This document shows, in pieces, positions 1 to 9,973 of a stretch of DNA of 64,000 nucleotides. Where the stretch lies: contig PYSS01000067.1 in NCBI GenBank assembly GCA_003049465.1, positions 124,001 through 188,000 on the forward strand, in the 5' to 3' direction. Each line of letters starts with the position of its first letter. Position 1 is the first letter of the stretch. The position numbers were made by a program, and so were the translations under genes. Below the pieces are notes generated by a model that did not search any database, was not told the DNA's origin, and saw only the letters and a program-made list of their open reading frames with translations. This DNA is from Magnaporthiopsis rhizophila (Eukaryota > Ascomycota > Sordariomycetes > Magnaporthales > Magnaporthaceae).

Positions 1-1098
1 TGCGCCGAGGATGATCAGCCACCCTGGTCGATAGCGATTAGCACACATGGCTCCGGAGAGAGGTATCTATCGGCAGGTAGTCAGGGTGCCCTGGTTTGCC
101 CAAAGGTGTGTTTGGCGTCCAGCCAGCTGGGTGGTTTCCGGGAGATGGCTCGGTGTTGGTCACGGCGCTGTGAAGGTAAGTTTCCGTGCCTCCAATCCCC
201 TAGCCCTATCCGCGATAACTCCCATAACCCTGCTTACCTTTCGGAGCCTCATACATCATTGGTTGGGCTGTGCTCGTGACATGGCGTCCACGGTCACCCT
301 CTTCGTCTGTGATGCTCGGGGCTGGCGGTGCCTGCCGGGTCCAGAACCCACCAGCCCCTCGCGAATGCGTGCCTCTCCATCCTGACGCAAACAACCCAGA
401 CACAATCACTGCGACTAGTTCCCCGTACTCCACCACGTTAATGATCTCGTCTATATTTGCCCATCCGGCCACGACTCGTGGGGCATCCATGATACAAACG
501 GCTCCTCTTATGGCCGCCGACGACGGCTGCCCGGTGACCACCATCCAACTCCATATTATTACGAAGGTCTGCTTCAATGGCTTGACCTAGTGGATGAGAA
601 GTGTTGAGCGTGGCAGCGCGTCTTTTACCAATGCAAACCCAGATCCTGATCCGGTTTCGTTCGGTCAGTAAACCTCCAAGGCGTCTGGTCTGGATCGGGC
701 AAGGCCGTGAAGTCTGTCCGGGTCAATAGCAGTGGTGGCGCATGCTACATTTCCGCGTCTGCCCCGTCTTCTGTAGGATAGCTGGAGCAAGATTTGTGGT
801 TGGCGGTTTGGCAAGGAGGTAAGACTGGTGGTATTAAATGAGCGTAGACAATGCCCTCGCAGGACTGCAGTCGGGCGGCCAAGTAGCTCTTCATTTGTCA
901 AATCTTGCCGCCAACATGGCCAGTTATGGGGGATGAAAGAGATTTTTATTGAAGCGGATCTTCCTCCCTTCCCCGAGGTTTCGGTCGGGGAATGGCGTCG
1001 GCATCTCTTCTTGGCTATCTGAGGGCCGCTGCACACAGCATGGATTCCTGGGTCCGGCAGCACTCTGGCTCTGCTTGGGCGCGAGCACTTCCCCTACT
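1..1098. other. Intergenic, no convincing gene
   Basis: Downstream flank of the GH55 gene. A 124-codon open frame on the minus strand (about 206-577) contains a hydrophobic stretch (FVIIWSWMVVTG) and could be a remnant or terminal exon of a membrane protein. It has no ATG in a convincing context and no recognisable family. The 665-1063 minus-strand frame is Arg-rich and looks non-coding. The 3' untranslated region of the GH55 gene must also lie here. Confidence 0.4.
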
Positions 1099-4000
1099 CT
1101 ACAAATTGGGATCCATCATGAACTCGTAACACCGGTCCCCGATTGTCCCGCCCCTCTTCCCGTTCTCTCCCTCGCAGTTGCAGCTGTCGACGGGGACGCT
1201 CATGTACTTCTCGCAACGGTTGTAGTTGACGACGAACTCGCAGCCAGGGTAGATGGTAAGCTGCGTGTCGATCGAGATGGGCCAGCTGCCGCCGCTCGAC
1301 GGATTGTACGTCCTGCCTATCGTCCAGCGGTTGCCCTCGGACCCGAATATGGCGCGAAGGTTGCGGAGGACCTGGCCCTCGCGGCCCAGGTCGCGGCAGA
1401 AGCTGCGGGCCGCGGCTCGCAGCTGCGCGTTCGTCGCGGGCTGGCCGACATTGAAGCAGTACGGCCTCTTGTTCAATTCCGGTATTCCGCGCGAGAGCGT
1501 GGGTTCGGCCGTCGTCGTTGTCGTGCTCGAGCTTGACGACGATGTGGTTGTGACCTCGTGGATCGGCGGCTTGGTCGTGTGGTCTGGGCAGATGACCGGG
1601 TTGTCCTCGTCGTCCTCGTCAAAGGGGTCCTCCGGCATGGGTTTCATCTCGCCGATTGTCCAGTCGTCGTCGTAGCAGATTGGAAGAAAGGTCCTGCCCC
1701 AGGCGCAGCGGTCCACCATCGGCTGCTCCTCCTGTCCCTGGACCGGCAGGATCCCCCGCTTGGGCCAGGAGCCGCCCGCGGTGGGCGCGGGTGTGTCTGG
1801 ACCGATAGTCTGCGGGGGCAAGGGAAAGGGTACGGTGGGGGCCGTAGTGACGATATTGCCTTCCGAGTCCGTATAGGTAACCTGGGGCCAGCTCGGAGTC
1901 GTGGCAGGCTTTGGCCAGAAAGCCTCAAAGGGCTGCGCGCTTCGTTTTCGACGCTTGCCGCTGCTACCGCCGCTACCTGCCTGGAGGGTGACGGGCTCGA
2001 AGTTTAACTGCGTGATGGTCACGGGGTTCCGCGTGATTGTGGTCGACCAGTCGTTGCTGCTGACGGTGATGAGCGGATAGTTGACGGTCCGTGTGGCCTT
2101 GGTCCAGGGCGGGATCATGATCAGGCAAGGCGGGATGCACGTGAAGGAGGGCTGCTCCATATCCCAGATCTTGGGGTCGACCCAGAGCATCTCGGCCTTG
2201 GCGCCGTCGTTAACAACGTCAAGCACCGAAATCTGGGACCAGCGCGGGTGCGACTCGACGTTGAGATAGTCGAGGGCCTTGATGCCCTTGCCGTCCATGA
2301 CGGCCATGTACTTGGCGCCAATGGTGACGAGGTTGTGGAACCGCACACCGGCGTGGTTGTCCTCGAGCAACATAAGAACATTCTGGCACTCGTGCTTGCT
2401 GATGCAATCCTGGGAGTAGGTCGAGAACCAAGAATACAAGCCAGCCCCAGCTACAAAGATATTAGCGCATTCGCGCATGATGACAGCCCAGGACTCGTCG
2501 CAGCCGCTGAACTCATCACCGGCTTTGCAGCTATAGTCCGGATCGCCAGCGAGCTTGCCAACGGCGGACTCGAAAGGCGCGGGCGGCTTGGGCGTCGGCT
2601 GGTAGTAGGGACTCTCGGTCTGGATGATGCCGGCAAAGATGTTCTCGGCTTTGTGGAAATTGTACTGGTAGTAGATGGCGTGCTCCGAGGACGTGCCGTA
2701 CAGCCACGTAGGGTTCACGCTCTCGACGAGCAGGCCGCGGGCGACGTAGATGGAGTTCATGGCCATGGTATTGTTGGCATCGTTGAGGTCGGGGTCGTCG
2801 ATCATATGGTCTGCCACCCAGAGCCACATGTTTTCGAAATAGCCCGAGGCGCGTTTCGTGATGTGCATCATCAGGCTAGCCGCGTTGCAGCCCGGAGCCA
2901 CGCCGCTAGACAAAGGCGGGCATTCGGCTGGCGTCAGCTGGGTACCCGTCGAACCGCCGATCCGGACGTGGCAGTCCCAAAGCCCAGCTGATCCGGGGCT
3001 TGCAGCGCGGACATTCCACTGGACCAATATCAGCCCTGCTGTAGGGCCGCGGTTTGTGAAAATGAGGTCCTGCATCTCGACGTCGCCGACGTCGCCCTCG
3101 TGGCCCACTTGCACCATGATTCTCGGGTCGTCGGCGTTGGAAAAGTACGGTCCCGAAGCGACGAGCTGAGACCACGTCTCGCCGACTATCTTGGAGCCAA
3201 TAGGCACGATGATGGTGCCCGTGATGATGTAGGACCCGGCGTCAACAAAGAGGATGCTGCCTTGGCTTGCGTATAGCGCGTTCTGGAACGCCGCGGTGTC
3301 GTCGGTGACGCCATCCCCGCGGGCTCCAAAGTCTTTGACGTGCACAAAGTCGCCGGTCGCCCGCCACTCGTACTGCGGCTTGGCACGCTCAAAGTAGGCG
3401 CCGTTACCGTCAAGCAGTTCCTGGTTGCGGCGGTACGTGCCGACCTTGCCGCCCATGGAGAAGTCGGGGCCCTTTTCCTGGTATACAGGACCCAGAGCCC
3501 AGTGGCTGACAACCCCCGAGGCGGCGAGGAGCGTGGCGCCGCTCGTGTCCGCCACCGCCTTGGAAACGCCCTCGAATTTGACGTTCTCGACGGCGACACC
3601 GGTGCTGCCCGTGCCGGGCTTCTTATCGGGAGGGGCAATAAGGATGGCAGTCTGCACGTTGGTGAAAGTCGAGTCGATGAACGAGGCCGATCCGACGTTG
3701 CCGCTCGGCTTCTGGTTCTGCCTCTTGACTGTTGGTTTAGACTCTGGCAGCAGCCTGAACCCGACGCCGACGTCGGTCATGGTGATAGACTTCCAGACCC
3801 AGCCCCAGTCCCAGATGACCTGCACACCCGTGTCGCACCCAATGAACTTGAGCCGCTGGGCAGTGAACTGCTGCTCGCCTCCGTAGAGACCGAACTTGCC
3901 GCCCCTAAAGGTCACGTCGGAAATGACGCCACCGCTGCCGTTCTCGGCGAAGATGCCGCGTTGCGTCGTTCCCGGGAGGGCGATGATCTCAACGTTCTGC

Positions 4001-6132
4001 AAGCTCGTGGCCTGCGCGACCTGGTAATGCAAACCGGCGGCCGACGACGCGGGCCTGGTCGCCGTGATGTCGATCTTGATGTTGCGGATCTGCCGATAGA
4101 AGTTGGCTGTGTTGACGTACCACTGCTGGTCGAGCCCATCGGTGCCTTTGCCGCCTCCCGTATACATATTGGCCGCCAACACGCCGAGCCCAATGAAGTT
4201 GCGCGTTGCCAAGAGGGTGGGCAAGTTGCTGGCGTCACCGATCACCTGGGTGCCGAAGGGCATTGAGATGGTCGAAGAAACGCGGTACGTCCCCGGCGGA
4301 AAATAAACGATGGCATTCTTGGTCGTGGAGCCGTTGCACTTTTCGCCGCACCGCTTGCCCGAGTTCATAGCCTCTTTGATGGCCTTGGTATCGTCGGCGA
4401 CACCGTCGCCCTTGGCGCCGTAGTCGAGCACGTTGCGGAAGACCTTGTAGTTGGGGTCGTTGCCGAAGGGTACGGTGCCCTTGCGGGCGATATGCTCCAT
4501 CCAAAACGTCCCAGACGCCGTCGTCTGCACCTGGCGCCGGGCATGCTGGGCGTACGACTGGTTGCCCGCAAGGCCCGACCCGACCGCGTCGGCCTCGGAT
4601 ACGAGCGCGGCCGCGGCCGCAATCTCTTCCGTGATTTCTAGGAGTGGCGGCGCCTCCTCGTCCGCTCGCGGTGCGAGCCCGCGTGGCTGGGACGACGCGC
4701 CCCCGAGCATGGTTCCCGGCTTGAGCCTGTAGCTGTTGCGGGCCGGGTTGGCCAGCCGGGCGGCGTTGAGCTTGGCAGACTCGAGCATGGCCTCTTCGAC
4801 TAGCCGCCGCGCGCGCTCGAGGTCCGCTGAGGTGGCGTTACGCAGGAGAGGGGTCGAGCCCACGGCGCCGGGAACGCTGCTGTTGCCGCCGCCCTCCTGC
4901 GCCAGAGCCTCCTGGCGCTTCTTGAGCTTGAAGTGGTCCGCATGGGGCTGGCCCGAGACCACCTCGGGTGTTTCACCGCCAGTCCCGTGAGGGCCCGCAT
5001 ACATCCAGGGCAGACTCATGGCAAAGTCAGGGAGTTCCGTGTACATCGAGGACTCGGCGTGATTTGCCACGATGATCGTCTCGCTAACATGGGCAGGCCC
5101 CAGATCCAGTAGCTCCTCGACCGTGACGTTGTTGGCCCACCTCCAAAATGCCTCGTTATCCAGCTGCTCCTGGGAGATGGTGATGTTGCCTGTCTCAGCG
5201 GCCAGGTCGCGCTTGGCCTGCGTGACGACTCTCTCCACCGGCGCGGCGTTGTTGCCTTTGTAATGGATGATCCTGGCTGGCTTGGAGTTTTGGGGACCGG
5301 GGAGCGAGTTGTCGTATCTGAGCTCGAAGAATATTATCCCTTCATTAGATGTCGGGTCGTACCAGGGATAGTCGGTCACCTTGCGCCGCCTAGCGATCTC
5401 GCTAAGAACTATGCGCAGGTTTTGATGCGACGTTCCCTGCCAGTCCTGCTCGGCCTTGATAGTTGTTCCTCCGGTCCTGCTTTTGGGAGCGCACCGTTGG
5501 GCGGCACATCGTGTCTCACTCCTATCGTAGGGCAGCTGGGCGATGCCGTGGCCGCCTTCAATGAAGGTGGCGGGTGGAAACTCATCGCAGGTATAGCGCA
5601 CCCAGGAGGGTAGCCGTGCGCCGTTCGGGGAAGTGTCGGCCCTGATCTCGTTGATTGTGGTGCCGGGCTCCAGGTCCTTGAATCTCCAGGGCCCGTCCTG
5701 TCTCATGACAATGGCCGAGTTGGGGTGTGGGCAAACGGCCGAGTTCACAAAGTTCCTGCAGCTAGCGTCCCGCCGGAGGTTCTTTCGGCTCCTCCTGCCT
5801 GGGGAATTGCGGTCGAAGGCAAAGCGCATTCCGTACTTGCGCTTGTGGTCCCTTCCTCTCTGCGTGGCGAACCAGTTGTCGGCGTTCTGGCATATGTTGG
5901 GCATGTAGCGGCAGTTGTACTCTAGGACGACAAGCTCTGGCGAGGGATCGATGACTCGCTGAGGCACTGCGCCTATGATGTGCGCTCGGTAGAAAATCTG
6001 CCTGACCATGGCCCCATTCGGGCCTACGCTGGCCTGCACTTCGATATCTTGTAAAAACTGGGCTTGCACGCCGCCCCCAAACAGGGTGACAAGCGTGGCG
6101 AGCGAGCATAGCAACAAAAGTAGAGGAGCCAT
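1099..6132 (-). CDS. Secreted GH55-type beta-1,3-glucanase with NucA/NucB-like N-terminal region
   Basis: A single-exon protein of 1677 aa. Residues 1-24 form a signal peptide (Leu-rich, ending GGGVQA). Residues about 60-300 contain CDEFPPATFIEGG (182-194) and EQDWQGTSHQN (228-238). These resemble the core motifs of the NucA/NucB secreted DNase family, but that assignment is by motif only. Residues about 560-1300 form the two-lobed beta-helix of family GH55 (exo-beta-1,3-glucanase): paired repeats DYGAKGDGVADDT (about 570) and DFGARGDGVTDDT mark the start of each lobe, and GTSSEH and QTESPYYQP occur in the second lobe. A Pro/Thr/Ser-rich linker with a poly-Ser/Thr run leads to a Cys-rich C-terminal module (about 1555-1677, VPVDSCNCEGENGKRGG), a tail also seen on other secreted fungal proteins. 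GH55 enzymes are usually about 750-1000 aa, so roughly 550 N-terminal and 350 C-terminal residues are extra. The expected role is hydrolysis of beta-1,3-glucan outside the cell. The nuclease activity is inference. Confidence 0.9.
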   Translation of the reverse strand: MAPLLLLLCSLATLVTLFGGGVQAQFLQDIEVQASVGPNGAMVRQIFYRAHIIGAVPQRVIDPSPELVVLEYNCRYMPNICQNADNWFATQRGRDHKRKYGMRFAFDRNSPGRRSRKNLRRDASCRNFVNSAVCPHPNSAIVMRQDGPWRFKDLEPGTTINEIRADTSPNGARLPSWVRYTCDEFPPATFIEGGHGIAQLPYDRSETRCAAQRCAPKSRTGGTTIKAEQDWQGTSHQNLRIVLSEIARRRKVTDYPWYDPTSNEGIIFFELRYDNSLPGPQNSKPARIIHYKGNNAAPVERVVTQAKRDLAAETGNITISQEQLDNEAFWRWANNVTVEELLDLGPAHVSETIIVANHAESSMYTELPDFAMSLPWMYAGPHGTGGETPEVVSGQPHADHFKLKKRQEALAQEGGGNSSVPGAVGSTPLLRNATSADLERARRLVEEAMLESAKLNAARLANPARNSYRLKPGTMLGGASSQPRGLAPRADEEAPPLLEITEEIAAAAALVSEADAVGSGLAGNQSYAQHARRQVQTTASGTFWMEHIARKGTVPFGNDPNYKVFRNVLDYGAKGDGVADDTKAIKEAMNSGKRCGEKCNGSTTKNAIVYFPPGTYRVSSTISMPFGTQVIGDASNLPTLLATRNFIGLGVLAANMYTGGGKGTDGLDQQWYVNTANFYRQIRNIKIDITATRPASSAAGLHYQVAQATSLQNVEIIALPGTTQRGIFAENGSGGVISDVTFRGGKFGLYGGEQQFTAQRLKFIGCDTGVQVIWDWGWVWKSITMTDVGVGFRLLPESKPTVKRQNQKPSGNVGSASFIDSTFTNVQTAILIAPPDKKPGTGSTGVAVENVKFEGVSKAVADTSGATLLAASGVVSHWALGPVYQEKGPDFSMGGKVGTYRRNQELLDGNGAYFERAKPQYEWRATGDFVHVKDFGARGDGVTDDTAAFQNALYASQGSILFVDAGSYIITGTIIVPIGSKIVGETWSQLVASGPYFSNADDPRIMVQVGHEGDVGDVEMQDLIFTNRGPTAGLILVQWNVRAASPGSAGLWDCHVRIGGSTGTQLTPAECPPLSSGVAPGCNAASLMMHITKRASGYFENMWLWVADHMIDDPDLNDANNTMAMNSIYVARGLLVESVNPTWLYGTSSEHAIYYQYNFHKAENIFAGIIQTESPYYQPTPKPPAPFESAVGKLAGDPDYSCKAGDEFSGCDESWAVIMRECANIFVAGAGLYSWFSTYSQDCISKHECQNVLMLLEDNHAGVRFHNLVTIGAKYMAVMDGKGIKALDYLNVESHPRWSQISVLDVVNDGAKAEMLWVDPKIWDMEQPSFTCIPPCLIMIPPWTKATRTVNYPLITVSSNDWSTTITRNPVTITQLNFEPVTLQAGSGGSSGKRRKRSAQPFEAFWPKPATTPSWPQVTYTDSEGNIVTTAPTVPFPLPPQTIGPDTPAPTAGGSWPKRGILPVQGQEEQPMVDRCAWGRTFLPICYDDDWTIGEMKPMPEDPFDEDDEDNPVICPDHTTKPPIHEVTTTSSSSSSTTTTTAEPTLSRGIPELNKRPYCFNVGQPATNAQLRAAARSFCRDLGREGQVLRNLRAIFGSEGNRWTIGRTYNPSSGGSWPISIDTQLTIYPGCEFVVNYNRCEKYMSVPVDSCNCEGENGKRGGTIGDRCYEFMMDPNL

Positions 6133-7308
6133 GATCGCCCAGTGCCGGCGAGGCGGGCCACTAGGTCAGGGTGATGGTATGGAGAAGAAGCTGAAAAAAG
6201 GGGGGATGTTGTGTTGAGCTGCTCGAGCAGTGACCGCCGGACGACAGTGAACTCAAGTCTCGAGTCCTATCTGGCTTTAATATCATCCCTTGCGGTCTTG
6301 CGCCCCATTCATCTCACTCACATGCCCAAGATCAGGTAGGCGCAGCGGTCGTTGTACTCTTCTCTGTGGGATCGCGTCCCAACGCATCTTGTCTCATGGC
6401 TACTTGCAGCTCCGGAAGAACTCCTCTCATCTCTGCCGAGGTCACGCCACCATGCTAAACCCTCCGAGTGTAGACAGGAATTATTTTACCCGCCGCTCGA
6501 CGGGCAGTCTGAGCCGCACAGCACACGAGTCTCCACCTCCAAAGGAAGGATTTGGAGCACCTGCAGGTTGGTGAAACCCAGCACCAACGGCACGAGACCG
6601 CTGTCTTGTCCATACGATGGACTTGGAACACTTGTAGGCTACAACGGCATGAGACCGCGGCCTTAGACATACGAGGGGCTTATGCAAGGTCATAGGTGCC
6701 AGGTGACTGGCAGGCCACTACTCGCATTATCACCCAATAAACGCAAGGACCTTGTGAGGGTTTGTTGGTTAGTTCGCCTGGCGGTTAGCATGCCACCGCC
6801 TGCACCGCCAAGGTACGGAATAATCAGTCCGCATGCGACAGTTCTCGGTCAAGAGTTCGTATCAGGCAGTTCATGTACGCAGCCGAGCGTAATCAACGCG
6901 CTGAGTCCGTCTCGACCCTGTTAGTCAAGGGGCACACGAAGGGACAGGGGCAGGTGACTGTCTACCTTGGTGGGCCGTTGGGGTCGTCATTGTGCCGGCA
7001 AGGCACACAAACGACGCAGACCACAGGGGGGCGGCACCACCCACAGCGGCAAAAGACAATAACCAACAGAAACGCAGTAAGATCCTGCCCATGCATTTCC
7101 GTCCGTAACTCCTCATTCAGGAAATTAAGAAGAAGGAACAGAATCACCACACAAGACAAAACTCCCCTTGTCAACATTTTTCATCTCCTCAAACGACACC
7201 GGCTCACCGATCTGTCTGTTCTCCCTTTTACCCTCCCCGACCGCTTGCTCCCCTCTGCACTTACATTCCCAGATACCTGCTCTTGTAGGATCCCCTACCT
7301 CTGCAAAG
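6133..7308. other. Divergent intergenic region between GH55 and LysM genes
   Basis: About 1.2 kb that must hold the promoters of both flanking genes. The part nearest the LysM gene (7150-7300) is pyrimidine-rich, as is common upstream of fungal starts. The short open frames lack fungal-like codon use and splice structure. No repeat or RNA gene was recognised. Confidence 0.5.
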
Positions 7309-8132
7309 ATGATGACCCCACTCTCCCTTGGGCTTACCCTCGCCCTCACGGGCTTCTGTCTGGCCCAGGCCGATGACCCAGACGCGAGGGTCGAGCCCAA
7401 TTGCCGGAATCACCGGTGGTCATGGAACGACGGCCTGCCAAACCGCGCCAGTGTCGCGTCCGCGTCGTCATTGGCGGAGAACGGATTCCAGTCGCGTCCA
7501 GCTGTGGTTGACATCAAGCCGGGCGATGTCAACTGCCGCCGCTGGGACCAGACGCCGAGCAATGTCGGCTATTGGTCTTGCAGCGATCTGGCTACGACCA
7601 ACGAGATCACCCTCGACAAGTTTTGGGAGCTGAACCCCGGGCTGGCCCCCGACTGTAAGGGCATCAAGCCAGGCACCCTGTACTGCGTTCGCGGCTGCAA
7701 GTTCCGCCCTTTCCTTCTTTCTGTCACTTCACTTATCTGCGAGGCGAAGCTCAAAGATCTTGACGTACTGACCCTTTCTTCATCCCGCGGACAGTCGTCG
7801 AGCCGCTCAGGGCCTATGATGGCAACTGTGGCCCGCAATACAAGAACGCGACCTGCATCGGCGTGGACTTCGGCCAGTGCTGCAACTCGGAAACTTGGAG
7901 GTGCGGCGAGACGGAGCACGACTGCTCCATCGGGGTCTGTTACGAGGGCCTCTGCCCAGGCCACAAGGTCTACACGACCGACGGCAACTGCGGGTATAAC
8001 CACGGTTACTCTCTGTGCGGTGGCAAGTGGGGTGACTGCTGTAGCCTGAGTGAGAGCAGGTGCGGGACCGGGCCTGAGTTTTGCGGTGAGGGAAAATGCC
8101 AGTCTGGAAACTGCACCGACTTGAGGCACTAG
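7309..8132 (+). CDS. Secreted LysM and CBM18 chitin-binding protein
   Basis: The two-exon model is 7309-7696 and 7795-8132, giving 241 aa. A signal peptide (MMTPLSLGLTLALTGFCLA) is followed by one LysM-type module (about 55-130: VVDIKPGDVNC, ITLDKFWELNPGL, GIKPGTLYCV). Two Cys-rich chitin-binding type-1 (CBM18) modules follow: DGNCG...CCN...CG...C and DGNCGYNHG...GDCCS...CG...C. The intron (7697-7794, 98 nt) appears to use a GC donor (GCAAGT) with a CTGAC branch-like site and CAG acceptor. The phase is correct (1/2), giving a Phe at the junction, and no GT donor nearby keeps the frame. Family members bind chitin oligomers in the wall or apoplast; in plant and insect associates they can shield hyphae or sequester chitin. 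Whether this one is an effector cannot be told from sequence. Confidence 0.85.
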
Positions 8133-9208
8133 GACGGCAAGGATTACATGTGATTAGGTGGGTAGGTACCTTCCTGTATCTCTGAAAGGCCGGCAGCCAT
8201 GGGTTCGGAGGCCACTGGGGATTAATCTCTGTGCACGCCTCCTATTTTTATCCCACGTCGGTCCCAACTACGAGAGTAGCAGCTAGCCCAGGGTGGTAGT
8301 GAAATGAGGGGCAGGAACCTGACGGTGACAAACCAACAGATTTAGACATCAGTCTGGGTACCTAATTAGGCCGGTATTGGCCGAGTCCTCTACGTTAAGC
8401 TCAGGTGGTTGTCGGAGGATGGTATTGATGCCTGCTAACAGACCCGGCAAGGCACTCATTGGCCGATGCGCACGTGCCGCTTCTGTGCAGCGGCACAGGG
8501 CCGTGTCTGGCAGGGTTGGTTTTGTTCAGCCTAATGTGGGAGATGGCGATATGCATGCAAATGGTCGTTGGTTCTCGTTGCCATCGTAGGCAACCTGTCG
8601 CCGTAGCCGAGGCTCGTTAAAATAGGTGGTAGGCATGCACGTTGGCAGCGACCGCCTGCAGGAGGAGATCGAGCCCCCCCACTTCATGCCACCACCCGGC
8701 CCCACCAACCCACCTCGCCGACTGGGTTCATCCCTTTGAGGCTGAAAGGCTGGCGGATGCCTAGTTTGAGCGGCGAAGACGGACAATATCGAAATGTTTG
8801 AACCCATGACAAGGACGCGCCCGACGCGGTGGCCGTGTGTCTTTCAGTGTGTTGCACAGCGGGAAGCCGGGAAAACGTGAGTATGGCGCCATTACCCAAA
8901 TTATTGACCCTCAGGATTCCAGTCGGCTCCTGGGAGCGGCTGTTAGTGAGGTCGTGTGCCGTGCCTAAAGCATCTGTCGGTCTGCCCGGTGCCAACCCAG
9001 AGGCTCATGAAGTGACCTGCATGGTGTATCTCGTGATAGCGGGCATCCCGGTCGGGTGTGATGATAAGCGTGCCACGAACCGCCACTTGGTGCTCCCCGA
9101 ATGTTTTTGTTTCCCACCCGCGCCAGCCCCTTCCTGCACGCCAGTATACAGCCGTAAGACACTCGCTCTTCTTCTCGGTCTCTTTGCTTGACGCGCCACA
9201 CCGCAAAC
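8133..9208. other. Intergenic, no convincing gene
   Basis: About 1.1 kb between two plus-strand secreted-protein genes. It holds the 3' end of the LysM gene and the promoter of the next gene. Open frames on both strands are short and unlike coding sequence. No repeats were seen. Confidence 0.5.
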
Positions 9209-9832
9209 ATGCACTCCTCTTCGATCCTGCTCCTGCCCCTCGCCACCCTCGGCCTTGGTGCCGCCGTCGTCCCCGGCGGCACCGCTAAGATGACGCCGCG
9301 GCACCGTGACCACGGCGTCCCGCTCAACCTCCTGTCCAAGCGTATGGCCTGCGGCGAGACGGCTTCGCTCGTCTGCTACGGCGTCGCTGGGGGAACGTCG
9401 CAGAACCTGGACCCGGAGGACGTCGAGTACGCGGCCGCGTACCTCCGCCACCTCGCCGACACTAACAACAACCCCATCTGGAACATGCCGACCGAGTTCG
9501 ACTGCTCCGAGTGGACGCTTCCTCTCTTCGGCACCGGCACCGTTCTGGCGCTGGCCAAGCACATCAACCCGCGCACCAACTCGGGTATCACCTACTACGA
9601 CCTGGCCCGCACCTTCGACGGCGGCGAGGACGCCACCGAGGACCAGCGCGCAAAAAGCCTCCTCGGCGCCTGCGGCAAGAACGGCGGCCAGCTCGGCGTC
9701 ATCGTCGACGAGTCCAACCCGGCCTACAGCTCGGCCGCCTACATCACTGCCAAGATGAAGCCCAAGGATATCATCATCAAGCTCGTCCGGGACCCCAGCT
9801 TCCCGGCCGCAGCGGCGGCGCAGAGGGGATAA
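9209..9832 (+). CDS. Small secreted protein, function unknown
   Basis: A single exon of 207 aa. The start is the ATG at 9209 (an upstream in-frame extension has no ATG). A signal peptide (MHSSSILLLPLATLGLGAAVV) precedes a possible Lys-Arg processing site (LLSKR, about residues 43-47), after which the mature protein would start MACGETASLVCYGV. Four cysteines occur after that point (MACG, VCYG, FDCSEW, GACGKNG), suggesting one or two disulphides. The fold is not one I can name. The pattern (signal peptide, short propeptide ending KR, compact mature domain of about 150 aa) is typical of conserved fungal secreted proteins and candidate effectors. Codon use is strongly biased to C/G at the third position, which supports expression. 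Confidence 0.85.
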   Translation: MHSSSILLLPLATLGLGAAVVPGGTAKMTPRHRDHGVPLNLLSKRMACGETASLVCYGVAGGTSQNLDPEDVEYAAAYLRHLADTNNNPIWNMPTEFDCSEWTLPLFGTGTVLALAKHINPRTNSGITYYDLARTFDGGEDATEDQRAKSLLGACGKNGGQLGVIVDESNPAYSSAAYITAKMKPKDIIIKLVRDPSFPAAAAAQRG

Positions 9833-9973
9833 CAAGGTCTGGTGATGGGGTGGAAACGGGTTCGAGGGTCAATGAGCGAATCAATTAAAACAACGATCTG
9901 CGACGCTGGCCGAGCCCATATAATCCAGTGCTATGCCCTTGTTTTACCTGTGTTGCCTGATCCAACCCGTAGT

